A program made the translations under genes and the position numbers. The notes under the pieces were generated by a model. That model made no database searches, was not told the DNA's origin, and saw only the letters and a list, made by a program, of their open reading frames with translations. This document shows positions 9,063 through 17,530 of a stretch of DNA of 22,500 nucleotides, piece after piece. The stretch is from Prorocentrum cordatum (Eukaryota; Sar; Dinophyceae; Prorocentrales; Prorocentraceae), in the NCBI GenBank assembly GCA_963575745.1, contig CAUYUJ010022392.1, forward strand, positions 292,176-314,675, given 5' to 3'. How positions within the stretch are numbered: the first letter of the stretch is position 1; each line of letters opens with the position of its first letter.

Positions 9063-9084
9063 CTTTAGCCAAAATGGCTACGGA
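9063..9084 (-). other. DinoSL spliced-leader sequence (genomic relict)
   Basis: Read on the minus strand from 9084, the bases are T, then CCGTAGCCATTTTGGCT, then AAAG. The conserved 22-nt dinoflagellate leader differs only at position 19, where it has C and this copy has A. The leader is normally added to mRNA by trans-splicing, so a copy in the genome fused to a gene's 5' end marks a re-integrated cDNA. No SL RNA gene features (splice donor GT followed by an Sm site) follow it, so this is not an SL RNA gene. Confidence 0.9.
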
Positions 9085-10060
9085 CTCAGCTTCCTTCTTG
9101 GAGAGAGGGGGGCAGGGAGGGAGCAGGAGGGAAAGATGAGGCAGGACGACTACCACCAGGAACTCAGCACTGAACGTACGACCATCCCTTAGAGAAGGCG
9201 CGCAGTAATGTGCAGCCGTGCCCTGTGCGCCGCAAGTCAGGCATCGAATTTGGGCAAGTTCGCAAACTCAAAGGGAAGCAGTGCGCAAACTTCTCGTGCA
9301 ATCTTTTTGGCCGACGTACTCGGCCGCCCTGCTACATACCGCAAAAGCAAACGACGCCATGGTGGTCTGCAGCACAGCTGCCCTTGCACGGAATAGACAA
9401 TGTGAATCTAGCAGTCACGCGCGAGCGCACTAGATGCGGCAAGCTGAAACATATCAAAATAACCTTTCGACAATCATGAATATCAAAAAGCGCTTCACTG
9501 AAAACTTGAGAATGCGGGCTCACGCAATTCCCGGAACTGATTAATACGCCTCAATTCCTACCATATCCTGCCAACGCGCAGTCGGCAATCGCAGTATATT
9601 TGAACCTCATCTCCGGCTGGCTTGCCCACTGGAACCGAATCGGAGTTTAGCCGGAAGATCAAATATACGGCCCGACATCACGTGAGGCCTGCTTCGAATG
9701 ATGGCGGGATGCCTGGTCAGGGAATGCAGTTGGCGCAGGCTGAGCAGATGCTGGGGAGCAGTGGTGTGCTCCCAGCTCGGAGGAGCGCCAGCTGAGATGA
9801 CCCGCCCGCCCCAGGCCTGCCAAGCATCGGCCCCCCGACCCCTCCCGACGTCCACCCCAGCCCGTCCTTGCTCAGCGGGGCCCGGCCGTGGCGACGAGGC
9901 GCCCCAGGGAGGCCCCGGAGGGGAAGCCGAAGAGAAGCCAGGGGGAGGGCCGCCGTTGTCTCGCCCGGCCCCCCCCTCCGGATCCACGCGCCCCCGTGGT
10001 GGCACGGCTGCACGGCGCTCAAGCATCTATGCAGCTCCGGCGGGTGGGCCCCCGCGCGCG
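9085..10060. other. Unassigned stretch upstream of the LINE leader
   Basis: No conserved motif was found. Positions 9100-9150 are purine-rich (GGGAGG words). Above ~9700 the DNA becomes very GC-rich and several frames stay open. The plus frame at 9698-10255 encodes a Pro/Arg/Gly-rich chain with no recognisable domain. Confidence 0.5.
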
Positions 10061-10130
10061 CACAGCGAACGCCCGAGCCCTGCGCGGCGGCTGCTCGCCC
10101 CCCCCGCCTCACCCCCAAGACGCCCGCCCG
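10061..10130 (-). repeat. Left arm of ~70 bp inverted repeat
   Basis: The reverse complement of this segment aligns with 11566-11632. The shared core runs from CGGGCGGGCGTCTTGGGG through GGGGGGCGAGCA to GGCGTTCGCTGTG, with a few mismatches and small indels. The arms are ~1.44 kb apart. Confidence 0.85.
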
Positions 10131-10136
10131 TCCCTG

Positions 10137-10154
10137 AGCTGCCGCTGCCTCAGA
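10137..10154 (+). repeat. 18 bp direct repeat beside left arm
   Basis: GAGCTGCCGCTGCCTCAG is repeated exactly at ~11490-11507 in the same orientation. Each copy abuts a GGA-rich purine tract, on its right here and on its left at the other copy. Confidence 0.88.
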
Positions 10155-10292
10155 GGGGGGCAGGGAGGAGGCGGGGGAGAAGGGGGGAGGGAGGAAGAGA
10201 GAAGAAGGGTGAGGCAGGAGGTGGAGGACGAGGGGGAGGAAGAGGACGAGGATGAGGAGGAGGAGGAAGAGGACGAGGGGGAGGAGGAGGAC
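10152..10292 (+). repeat. GGA-rich homopurine tract
   Basis: An almost pure A/G stretch dominated by GGA and GAG triplets. It reads as poly-Glu/Gly/Arg on plus and Ser/Pro on minus, so the open frames across it are not evidence of genes. Confidence 0.9.
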
Positions 10293-10599
10293 CAATGTAA
10301 ACCCAAGAACCGTCAACGATGTTGGAATAAACCCTCCTTACAGGCTCCCTCTTCATAGGCCCCTACAATGGTTCACTTCCATTGAGGGAACTGCCTCGTT
10401 GGATGACAATCGTTTGAAGACCCTGGAGCATGCCAAAACATCGTTCTTGGGATTCCAACGCCACGGATCAACCTGACTGTGCCGTCTTGACGATCCTGAA
10501 CCGTGCCAGAACGTCATTCCTGGGGCTTAAACACAGCGAGTCAGTGTAACCCTTGCACCCGCATATTTCTGCATCCTTTCAAAACATAATCCCTGGCAC

Positions 10600-11200
10600 A
10601 TTGATGATGGGAATCCGTGAAACTCTTGCAAACTCTGTCAACGAATGTGCGCGGCGCTAACGCAATATTCACATGTTGAAAAGGCACCGCCCTCAATCCG
10701 TGCAGCTCTTGCGTTTTTGAATGCGAATTTGCGCCGCGTTACGGCGAGAACTACATTTTGAAAGCCACCCGCCCTCAATCCGTGAAGCTCTGGCAAATGT
10801 TTACAACGAGTGTGCGCCGCGCTAAAGCGAAAACCACATGTTGGAAACCACCCGCCTTCAATCCGTGAAGCTTTTGCAAATGCTTACAACGAATGCGCCG
10901 CGCTACGGCGAGAGGCACATTTTGAAAACAACCCGTCCTCAATCCGTGAAGCTGTTGCCATTTGTTTTAAAAGGAATCTACGCCGCGCTGAAGCGAGAAC
11001 CACATTTTGAACACCACCCGTCCTCAATGTGTGAAGCTCTTGCATAACAAATGCGCCGCGCTGAAGCGAGAGCCACATTTTGAATACCACCCGTCCTCGA
11101 TGTGTGAAGCGCTTGCATAAAAAAGTGCGCCGCGCTGCGGCGAGAGCCACATTTTGAAAACGACCCGCCCTCCATAAGTGATACGGTTGCAAATTTGTAC
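10600..11200. repeat. ~82 bp tandem array, about eight units
   Basis: The anchor CGTGAAGCT and its variants start at 10616, 10699, 10781, 10864, 10945, 11030, 11103 and 11177 (spacing 83, 82, 83, 81, 85, 73, 74). A unit contains CCACCCGCCCTCAATCCGTG, then TTGCAAA, ACAACGAATG, GCGCCGCGCT, and GCGAGARCCACATTTTGAA. Unit lengths are not multiples of three and the peptides are low complexity, so a noncoding minisatellite is the best reading. The last two units are ~9 bp shorter. Confidence 0.92.
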
Positions 11201-11294
11201 GCTTCAGATTTATAAATTGTGAGGAACTCTAAGGCGAAACGCCCCGCCCGCCCTAAAAACTTGCCCCGGGGTGCGACAAGGAGAGGTCAATGAT

Positions 11295-11475
11295 AAAGAA
11301 AAGGAATGGAAGAGGAGGAGGAGGAGGAGGAGGAGGAGGAGGAGGAGGAGGAGGAGGAGGACGAAGAGGAGGAGGACGAAGAGGAGGAGGACGAGGAGGA
11401 GGAGGAGGAGGAGGAGGAGGAGGAGGATGAGGAGGACGAGGACGAGGAAGAACAAGAGGATGACGAGGAGGGGTC
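11295..11475 (+). repeat. (GGA)n homopurine tract with GACGAAGAGG variants
   Basis: A long GGA run is broken by GACGAAGAGGA units. It is homopurine on plus and can form triplex DNA. All three frames are open (poly-Glu, poly-Arg/Gly, poly-Ser on minus). Confidence 0.93.
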
Positions 11476-11565
11476 CAGGGGGCGATTTTGAGCTGCCGCT
11501 GCCTCAGCCCGCCCTGAAGCCTCTACTGTAGGCACGGGACTGGGGCGGAAGGCGAAACTGGAAGC

Positions 11566-11632
11566 CGGGCGGGCGTCTTGGGGCTAAGGAGGGGGGCGAG
11601 CACCAGCCGCGCCGGGGCAGGCGTTCGCTGTG
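11566..11632 (+). repeat. Right arm of ~70 bp inverted repeat
   Basis: Inverted partner of 10061-10130. The inner side carries the second copy of the 18 bp direct repeat (~11490-11507), so the arrangement is arm', direct repeat, purine tract ... purine tract, direct repeat, arm. Confidence 0.85.
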
Positions 11633-11853
11633 AACCCTCGCGCCTCTCGCCCCGACCCCTTGGCGACAGCACCCTGGAGGAAGACAGGAACCTGCATATA
11701 CATAGACTTCCGAATCTCCGCGCGGATCTGATTCGCTCAGCGCTGGGCCCCCCCTTACCGGCGACTGCGGCGCCGCACCTGGCGCGCCCCGCGCGCCAGG
11801 GAGGGGTCCAGCGCCGATCCGAAAGATCCGCGCGGACCTGCGAAAGTGCAATA

Positions 11854-12274
11854 CTTACGCAGGACGAAGGAGTTTCCTCTTGAGGTGAAAATGGCCATAA
11901 GGAGTTCGCGAGACAACGTCGGCGCCGCCGAACGGATGGCGACCAGACGAGCTGTTCGCAGCAACCGGGGGGAGAGGGATGTATGTATACATGTTGAATG
12001 GGGCCCGCTCGCGCGGGGAGTTGATGGGAGTGCGCGAGACGACGCAGGGCCCATCGTGGAAAGTTGATTACCGACCCCCCCTCCCCCGTATAATCTTAAC
12101 ACGGGCGGTGTGTGGAGTCCGCGGATCCGATTTCTTCCGGTTCCCTGTTGTAATTTAGTATATAAATCTTAAACAAGGTAGAAAACGGGTCCGCCGTTGG
12201 AAAAAAGGTGGAACGCGGATCCGGGAAAATCCGAAATCGGAACCGCGCAGACGAAAACCGGATCCGCCGACACA
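11854..12274. repeat. ~420 bp dispersed segment, copy 1
   Basis: This segment matches 12550-12969 with an almost constant offset of 695-696 bp and an estimated ~88-90% identity by eye. It contains AGTTCGCGAGACAACGTCGG, a GGGAG-rich run, ATGTATGTATACATGTTGA, GTTGATTACCGACCCCCC and a set of GGATCC-centred words. In copy 1 the inverted GGATCC arms (near 12120 and 12185) have decayed. Confidence 0.92.
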
Positions 12275-12549
12275 CAAACCAAAACCAAAATTGGACCCAC
12301 GCGAATTTACTTGGATTCGACGGCGGGTATCTCATACGCGCCTGCTCAAGACTTCAAACCTTCGCTCCGGGCCGAAGAGGAAAAACTTTCGTCCTGGGAA
12401 TGGGCGGTTTGGCCTTCGCACGTGTTGGTTGCCACGTTGCCCACACACCACACCTCGCCGCGATTCCCCCGCAACGTGCAGTCAGGAGTTCCCGCTCGAG
12501 ACGTCCTCGCAACACCCCGTTGGGTCAGGAGACGCAGGGCCGAAACGCA
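12275..12549. other. Spacer between the two ~420 bp copies
   Basis: No gene or repeat family is recognised. The spacer is not visibly related to the sequence left of copy 1, so the tandem unit length (~695 bp) is supported by only one full period. Confidence 0.5.
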
Positions 12550-12969
12550 CTTACGCAAGACGAGAGATTGTCCTCTTGAGGTGAACATGGCCATGAGGAG
12601 TTCGCGAGACAACGTCGGCGCCGCCGAACGGACGGCGACCGGACGAGCTGTTTGCAGCAACCGGGGGGGAGGGATGTATGTATACATGTTGAGTGGGGCC
12701 CGCTCGCGCGGGGAGTTGATGGGGATGCGCGAGACGACGCAGCGCCCATCGCGGAAAGTTGATTACCGACCCCCCCTCCCCCATAGAATTTTAACACGGG
12801 CGGTGTGCGGGGTCCGCGGATCCGATTTCTTCCGGGCCCCTGTTGTAATTTAGTATATGAATGTTAAATAGGGTAGAAATCGGATCCGCCATTAAAAATA
12901 AGGTGGGACGCGGATCCGGGAAAATCCGAAATCGGAACCGCGCAGACAAAAATCGGATCCACCGACGCA
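12550..12969. repeat. ~420 bp dispersed segment, copy 2
   Basis: Second copy of the 11854-12274 segment. It contains a perfect 15 bp inverted repeat: GCGGATCCGATTTCT at 12816-12830 and AGAAATCGGATCCGC at 12875-12889, with a 44 bp AT-rich spacer. A further GCGGATCCGGGAAAATCCG block follows at ~12910. Confidence 0.92.
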
Positions 12970-12994
12970 CCGCGCGGAAAAAAAATCTGATCCA

Positions 12995-13196
12995 CAGCCT
13001 GCCTCAGCCTCAGCGTCAGCCTGCCTCGGCCTCAGCCTGCGTCAGCCTCAGCCTCAGCTTGCCTCAGCCTCAGCCTGCCTCAGCCTCAGCCTGCCTCAGC
13101 CTCAGCCTCAGCAACAGCCTCAGCCTCGGCGTGCCTCAGCCTCAGCCTCAGCCTGCCTCGGCCTCAGCCTGCCTCGGCCTCAGCCTGCCTCAGCTC
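12995..13196. repeat. CAGCCT-type hexamer minisatellite, block A1
   Basis: Runs of CAGCCT and TCAGCC are interrupted by the 10-mer variant CAGCCTGCCT and by CTCGGC and CAGCGT. No frame can meet a stop inside these words, so open frames across the block mean nothing. Confidence 0.95.
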
Positions 13197-13420
13197 GGGC
13201 ATTCAAAATATGGCATAGGACTGGTGCTCCTGGAACACGAAGATCACGAAGTGGCCCACAGCTGGCTCCGGGCAATCAAAATATGGTACAGGAATGGTGT
13301 TCTGGGAACACGAGGAACACGAAGTGAACACGAAGATCACGAAGTGGCCCACAGTTGGCTCTGGGCAGTCAAATTATCCTGGCAAAGCAACCTAACAGCG
13401 ATGTGTATAAGCATATCTGT
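13193..13420. repeat. 73 bp-type unit, block B1
   Basis: Two to three units of the GGGCATTCAAAATATGG ... GGAACACGAAGATCACGAAG family follow block A1. They are the same family as 14100-14600. The first ~180 bp are nearly identical to 14099-14280. The last ~45 bp (13376-13420) are not recognised. Confidence 0.9.
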
Positions 13421-14102
13421 CAGCCTCAGCCTGCCTCAGCCTCAGCCTCAGCCTCAGCCTCAGCCTGCCTCAGCCTCAGCCTGCCTCAGCCGCAGCTTGC
13501 CTCAGCCTCAGCCACAGCCTCAGCCTCAGCCTGCCTCAGCTTCTGCCTCAGCCTGCCTCGGCTTGCCTCAGCCTCAGCCTCAGCCTGCCTCGGCCTCACC
13601 CTCAGCCTCAGCCTGCCTCAGCCTCAGCGTCAGCCTCTCAGCCTCAGCCTGCATCAGCCTCAGCCTCAGCCTCAGCCTGCCTCAGCCTCAGCCTCAGCCT
13701 GCCTCAGCCTCAGCCTGCCTCGGCCTCAGCCTCAGCCTCCCTCGGCCTCGGCCTGCATCAGCCTCAGCCTCAGCCTGCCTCAGCCGCAGCTTGCCTCAGC
13801 CTCAGCCACAGCCTCAGCCTCAGCCTGCCTCGGCCTCAGCCTCAGCCTCAGCCTGCCTCGGCCTCAGCCTCAGCCTCAGCCTCAGCCTCAGCCTGCCTCA
13901 GCCTCAGCATGCCTCAGCCTCAGCCTCAGCCTGCCTCGGCCTCAGCGTGCGTCAGCCTCAGCCTCAGCCTGCCTCAGCCTCAGCCTGCCTCAGCCTCAGC
14001 CTCAGCCCCAGCCTCAGCCTCAGCATCAGCCTCGGCGTGCCTCAGCCTCAGCCTCAGCCTGCCTCGGCCTCAGCCTGCCTCGGCCTCAGCCTGCCTCAGC
14101 TC
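13421..14102. repeat. CAGCCT-type hexamer minisatellite, block A2
   Basis: About 680 bp of the same hexamer family as block A1, with CAGCCTGCCT variants at irregular spacing. The last ~75 bp are nearly identical to the end of block A1 at an offset of 906 bp. Confidence 0.95.
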
Positions 14103-14600
14103 GGGCATTCAAAATATAGCACAGGACTGGTGTTCTGGGAACACGAAGATCACGAAGTGGCCCACAGTTGGCTCTGGGCAATCAAAATATGGTACAGGAA
14201 TGGTGTTCTGGGAACACGAAGAACACGAAGTAAACACGAAGATGACAAAGTGGCCCACAGTTGGATCTGGGCAACCAAAATATGGTACAGGAGTGCTGTT
14301 CTGGGAACACGAAGAGCACGAAGTGGCCTACAGTTGGCTCCGGGCATTCAAAACGTGTACTGGGAATGGCGTTCTGGGAACACGAAGAACACGAAATGGC
14401 CTACAGTTGGCTCCGGGCATTCAAAACGTGGCCTGGGAATTGTGTTCTGGGAACACGAAGAACACGAAGTGGCCTACAGTTGGCTCCCGGCATTCAAAAT
14501 GTGGCCTGGGAATGGTGTTCTGGGAGCACGAAGAACACGAAGTGGCCTACAGTTGGCTCCGGGCATTCAAAATGTGGCCTGGGAATGGTGTTCTGGGAAT
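14100..14600. repeat. 73 bp tandem array, block B2
   Basis: The anchor GTTGGMTC occurs at 14167, 14260, 14333, 14406, 14479 and 14552. The first interval is 93 bp (a ~20 bp internal duplication of AACACGAAG words); the other four are exactly 73 bp. A unit reads GTTGGCTCCGGGCATTCAAA, then TGTGGCCTGGGAATGG, then TGTTCTGGGAACACGAAGAA and CACGAAGTGGCCTACA. Because 73 is not a multiple of three, each copy is read in a new frame, so it is not a protein repeat. Confidence 0.95.
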
Positions 14601-14720
14601 GGATTCCTGAGGATTCCAAAGAATTCATAAAAATTCCCAAGGATTCCTGGGGCTGCCGGATTCTGCCGGATCCCGCGTCCGGATCCCGCCCAGACCCCCC
14701 TGGGGCGTCAAGATGTGCTC
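14601..14720. repeat. GGATTCC/GGATCCC short-word region
   Basis: Repeated GGATTCC and GAATTC words change into GCCGGATTCTGCCGGATCCC and GTCCGGATCCCGCC. The GGATCC cores recall those in the 11854-12969 segments, but no longer alignment is visible. Confidence 0.6.
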
Positions 14721-14759
14721 TCTTTTGACCCCACTAGAAACCTATCAGTCTTCGCTGTT

Positions 14760-15140
14760 AGGTAAAATGTGTCTGTGTGTTCTTTTCCCTCCTGATCTTG
14801 GCCGTGCGGGAGGGCCGCCACTGCCTCCACTCGGGGACGCGCACTGACCCGGGCCAGTGCAACGCCGGGGCGGTCGGGCTTTTCTCTTGCAGGAGCCGGC
14901 CAACATCCTGCAGGGTCCTGCGCTGCATGGCCCTGGTCTCGGCGGCGAGCGAGGGGGGAAGCGAGAAGGAGGGGGCCCTGGGACACACAAATGAATACAC
15001 ACAAATAAACATATTCCCCATAATTTCCCATGTTTTCTGGGTTTGTGTCTTCCCGCCCAATTCCCACATTTTCCAATATTTTCTTGGGGATCGACGATTC
15101 ATTGTGTCTGTGTGTTTTTCCCCTCCTGAGAGAAGGATGC
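14760..15140 (-). repeat. Dispersed repeat family, copy A (minus orientation)
   Basis: The minus strand from ~15135 to ~14965 aligns with the plus strand at 21045-21280. The strongest block is TGAATCGTCGATCCCCAAGA, preceded by a GGGGAAA(CA)n run and followed by diverged ~62 bp repeats with GGGAARACRMA words and a conserved CAGGGCCCC end. A shorter repeat of the AGGAGGGRAAA...ACACACAGACACA part lies at 14766-14798. No coding capacity is evident. Confidence 0.8.
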
Positions 15141-15265
15141 CCTCTCAGAAGGCGGCGGGACTTCTTAGAAGCCCTCGCGCCTTCCGAGAGGCTTCTGTGT
15201 CTTCGGGGAAGGCATAGAGAGCTTCTCAGAAGGCCGGGAAACTTCCGAACCTTCTGAGAAGACCT
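15120..15265. repeat. Cluster of short CTTCTNAGAAG palindromes
   Basis: The perfect or near-perfect palindromes CTTCTTAGAAG (15161), CTTCTCAGAAG (15222) and CTTCTGAGAAG (15251), with relatives CTCTCAGAAGG (~15142) and CTTCCGAGAGG (15181), sit within 150 bp. The words resemble heat-shock element inverted nTTCnnGAAn arrays, but no promoter or gene is seen nearby. Confidence 0.7.
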
Positions 15266-15450
15266 TCCCCTCCTCACTTCCCCCCCTCGCTCGCCGCCGA
15301 TGGTCACGGCAATCCTGGCTTCGCGAGATCCTGCAAGATCTGGCGCTCTGGCCGACCCGCGTTTGCATGGACCCCCGCCTCAAGGCTCACGATCAATCGG
15401 GCGGGTGGTAAGGGGCGGTGACCCAGATGGGGGGTGACGAGAAGGGCCCC

Positions 15451-15476
15451 AAAGGGGCCCTTTATAGGGCCCCTTT
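15451..15476 (+). other. Perfect 11 bp stem-loop
   Basis: AAAGGGGCCCT and AGGGCCCCTTT flank a TTAT loop. A further GGGCCCC just upstream (15444-15450) offers alternative pairing. No gene end lies beside it, so a terminator role is not claimed. Confidence 0.75.
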
Positions 15477-16495
15477 TAGAGCCAGCTGGTGCCCCAAAGA
15501 GGCCTCCAAGGGTCCTGCAGGGCCTTTCCCCCCCCCCCATTTTAGCTCGCCCCCTCATCACCACCCGCCCGAATCAGCCGGCCCTCCTCCGAGCCACTCC
15601 CCGGCTCCCGACGCCGCGGCTGGCCAAAAAAGAGAAGAGACGGGCACCGAACGCGCCGCCTCTGCCGCGCTGCTCCGGCGCGACGGCCCTCTGCCCGGAC
15701 CGCCCGGCCCGCTCCTCTGCTGGCCGGAGTTGCACGTACGGCCGGCGTCGCAAAGGTGGCGCCCAACAGCGACCTCCGACGAGCACGCCACCCCCGTGAG
15801 GCGACATCCCCGCGAGCGCCCGCCGTGCGCACGCACTTCCCCCCCGCGAGGGCCTCGGCGGAGCACGCTGCGCCCCCGCCGGGGGCCTCCTCGGTGCACG
15901 CCGTCCCCGAGGTGGGGGAGGGCGTGTCGCAGGCGGGCCGGCGGCGCCACGCCCCGCGCCATCTTTGCGGCGCCGACCGTCAAAACACGAGCCTTCGCAG
16001 ACCCGCGCAGAGATACCTCCTGGGTGGGCGCCGAAGCACTCCCTTCCGCACGCGCCTTCACCCGCCGGCGGCGCCCGAGGCTGCCGCCAGCGGCGTGAGG
16101 CGAGGCGAGGGGGGCCTGGCATCGACCCGAGGCAACCGCGCGAACCTCCCCAGCAAAAAGCACTGCCGCTCGAGCGGCCTCCGCACGGGGCCGTCACCGC
16201 GCCATCGGCGGGGCGCTCCTGGACAGCGGCGAGGTCGGTGACGGGTACGGCGCATTGGCGTCGCCGGCCGCGCGCCTCCTCGGCGGAGAGGGGTGGGCCG
16301 TCTTGGAGCCGGCGCCCGTCCTCATCTGCACCTTCCAGAGGGCCTCGCCCCCGGCCGCCGTGCCGCCGTGGGTCGCTCCAGGGGCGGCGGCGCCCGGGGC
16401 GACCGCGTCCTCGGCGCATGGGGCCCGGGCGGGCGCGGCGGGGAGGCGGGGGGGCGACCAGAGAGTGCAGGGAAAGGCCCCGAGAAGGGAGCCCC

Positions 16496-16511
16496 GGGGG
16501 GGGGGGGGGGG
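16496..16511 (+). repeat. Homopolymer run of 16 G
   Basis: An uninterrupted G run within the GC-rich stretch, followed by CCTGAGCTGCC. Its length may be uncertain in the assembly. Confidence 0.8.
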
Positions 16512-16783
16512 CCTGAGCTGCCGGCCCGCGTCCAACAAGTGCTTGGGAAGGGAGGTGCACCTCACGCCTCCGTGTGTCCCCCCGTCCCCCCCTCCCCCCC
16601 ACCGTTGTCGTCCGTCTGGGGAGGAGCCCGCATACCTTGGCGCGCAGGCCCAGTTTGGAAAGCCCGTCCCCTCGCAAGGGACCTGTAATACTGTGTGCGG
16701 TCGGTATCCGTGGCAAACGCGTCCCAGTAACGTGCATCCACCGACCAGAGTCGTCGGAACGTCGAAGGTACAAGTGTTTGTGT

Positions 16784-17000
16784 GTATATATATATATATA
16801 TGTATGTTGTATGTGTGTGCATGTGTGTATACTTGTGTGTGCGTGTGTGTGTGTGTGCGTGTGTGTTTGTTTCTGTGTGCGTGTTGTTGTTGATGTTGCT
16901 ATTGTTTTTGTTATTGTTGTTGTTATTATTGTTGCTGTTGTTGTTGCTGTTGTTGTTGTTGTTGTTATTGTTGTTGTTGTTGTTGAACACTCATTTCTGA
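16784..17000. repeat. Compound TA/TG/TTG microsatellite
   Basis: (TA)n at ~16784-16800 passes into (TG)n with GC variants to ~16885, then into (TTG)n with TTA and GCTGTT variants to ~16985. It produces poly-Val/Leu and poly-Asn open frames that are not genes. Confidence 0.95.
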
Positions 17001-17104
17001 ATGATAATGATTGTTGATCTCGGGAAGCGGTTCCGCGCGCTCTCGCCTCGACGCCAGCTACATGTTCTCTGATAACAGGGTTCCCGCGCGAGCGTTGGCT
17101 TGAG

Positions 17105-17530
17105 TCTAGATGTGGGCCCTTGAAGGCCCAGCTACGACGACAACGGCTCCCGATCGATACTTCCTCACACTTTACCTCGAGACACCCTGGCCAGAGAGGT
17201 CCCCCGAACTCAGGAACGGCGCTCTCGCTCGAGATTTCCTCGCAATTCAATCAAGTTGGCGGAGGCCTGGCCACGACGAGAAGGGCTCCTGCTCGATACT
17301 TTCTCACGGTTTACTCCGAGAGCCCCTGGCCAGAAAGGCCCCCGAACTCAGGAACGGCGCTCTCGCTCGAGACTTTCTTGTAATTCAAACAAGTTGGTGG
17401 AGGCCCAGACACGGCGACAAGAGCTCCCGTTCGATATTTCTCCATAGATATTCCGAAACCCCCTAGCCAGAGAGGCCCCCGAACTCAGGAACGGCGCTCT
17501 CGCTCGAGACTTCCTCGCACTTCAGTCAGT
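17105..17530. repeat. Three-copy ~137 bp tandem repeat
   Basis: GAACTCAGGAACGGCGCTCT followed by CGCTCGAGA begins at 17206, 17344 and 17481 (spacing 138 and 137). Each unit also has a variant of CCTGGCCAGAGAGG, TCGATACTTYCTCAC and AAGTTGGYGGAGGCC. The copies are diverged at their edges. Confidence 0.92.

Larger units (their letters stand above)
2600..9084 (-). mobile_element. Decayed dinoflagellate LINE (non-LTR retrotransposon), EEP-RT-RNase H type
   Basis: One degenerate non-LTR retrotransposon can be followed across ~6.5 kb on the minus strand. Its order is: spliced leader pair (9042-9084), zinc-ribbon-like segment (~8830-8770), coiled coil and Ala-rich region (~8386-7712), EEP endonuclease (~7570-6940), linker (6543-5998), reverse transcriptase (~5921-4640), RNase H (~4027-3440), and a Cys-motif tail (~3143-2928). 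A functional LINE nicks target DNA with its endonuclease and copies its RNA at the nick. This copy cannot: the frame changes at least six times, several stops interrupt it, and the catalytic Asp positions of the endonuclease, of reverse transcriptase motif A and of motif C read Ser, Gly and Asn. The 3' boundary is uncertain; no clear poly(A) tail or target-site duplication was seen. Clade assignment (I/R1/Tad-like by domain content) is inference. Confidence 0.88.
15290..16780. other. Very GC-rich stretch, no gene recognised
   Basis: Most frames on both strands remain open for hundreds of bases, which is expected at this GC content. The longest, on the minus strand at 15574-17250, runs through both this stretch and the TTG/TG microsatellite. 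Its product is Arg/Gly/Pro/Ala-rich, then poly-Thr and Thr-His, with no domain. A real exon cannot be excluded without transcript data. Confidence 0.5.

Noticed and set aside
9063-9084. An SL RNA gene
   Set aside because: An SL RNA gene would have a GT donor right after the leader and an Sm-like site. Here the leader is followed by GTAGCC, which reads as a second leader copy running into the LINE.
9698-10255. A Pro/Arg/Gly-rich plus-strand open frame
   Set aside because: No recognisable domain, GC-driven openness on both strands, and its end runs into the GGA tract.
10600-11200. CRISPR-like array
   Set aside because: The units are contiguous, diverged repeats without unique spacers, and the context is eukaryotic. 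The same applies to the 73 bp, 83 bp and 137 bp arrays.
11287-11535. Poly-Glu, poly-Arg and poly-Ser open frames
   Set aside because: These are the three readings of one GGA repeat.
12545-12700. A duplicated minus-strand exon ending at a GTAAGT-like donor (also at 11850-11990)
   Set aside because: The two copies differ mostly at nonsynonymous sites (about six to three by hand count), giving no sign of coding constraint, and no acceptor or domain was found.
12861-14630. A 589-codon plus-strand open frame, the longest in the window
   Set aside because: It is open because CAGCCT-type words contain no stop in any frame and the 73 bp units happen to lack stops in all three. Each 73 bp unit is read in a different frame, so no protein repeat is conserved.
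15451-15476. A transcription terminator
   Set aside because: The stem-loop is clear, but it lies next to no gene end and the host is eukaryotic.
15574-17250. A 558-codon minus-strand open frame
   Set aside because: It joins a very GC-rich stretch to a TTG/TG microsatellite. The product is Arg/Gly/Pro-rich and then poly-Thr/His with no domain; overlapping frames on both strands are equally open.
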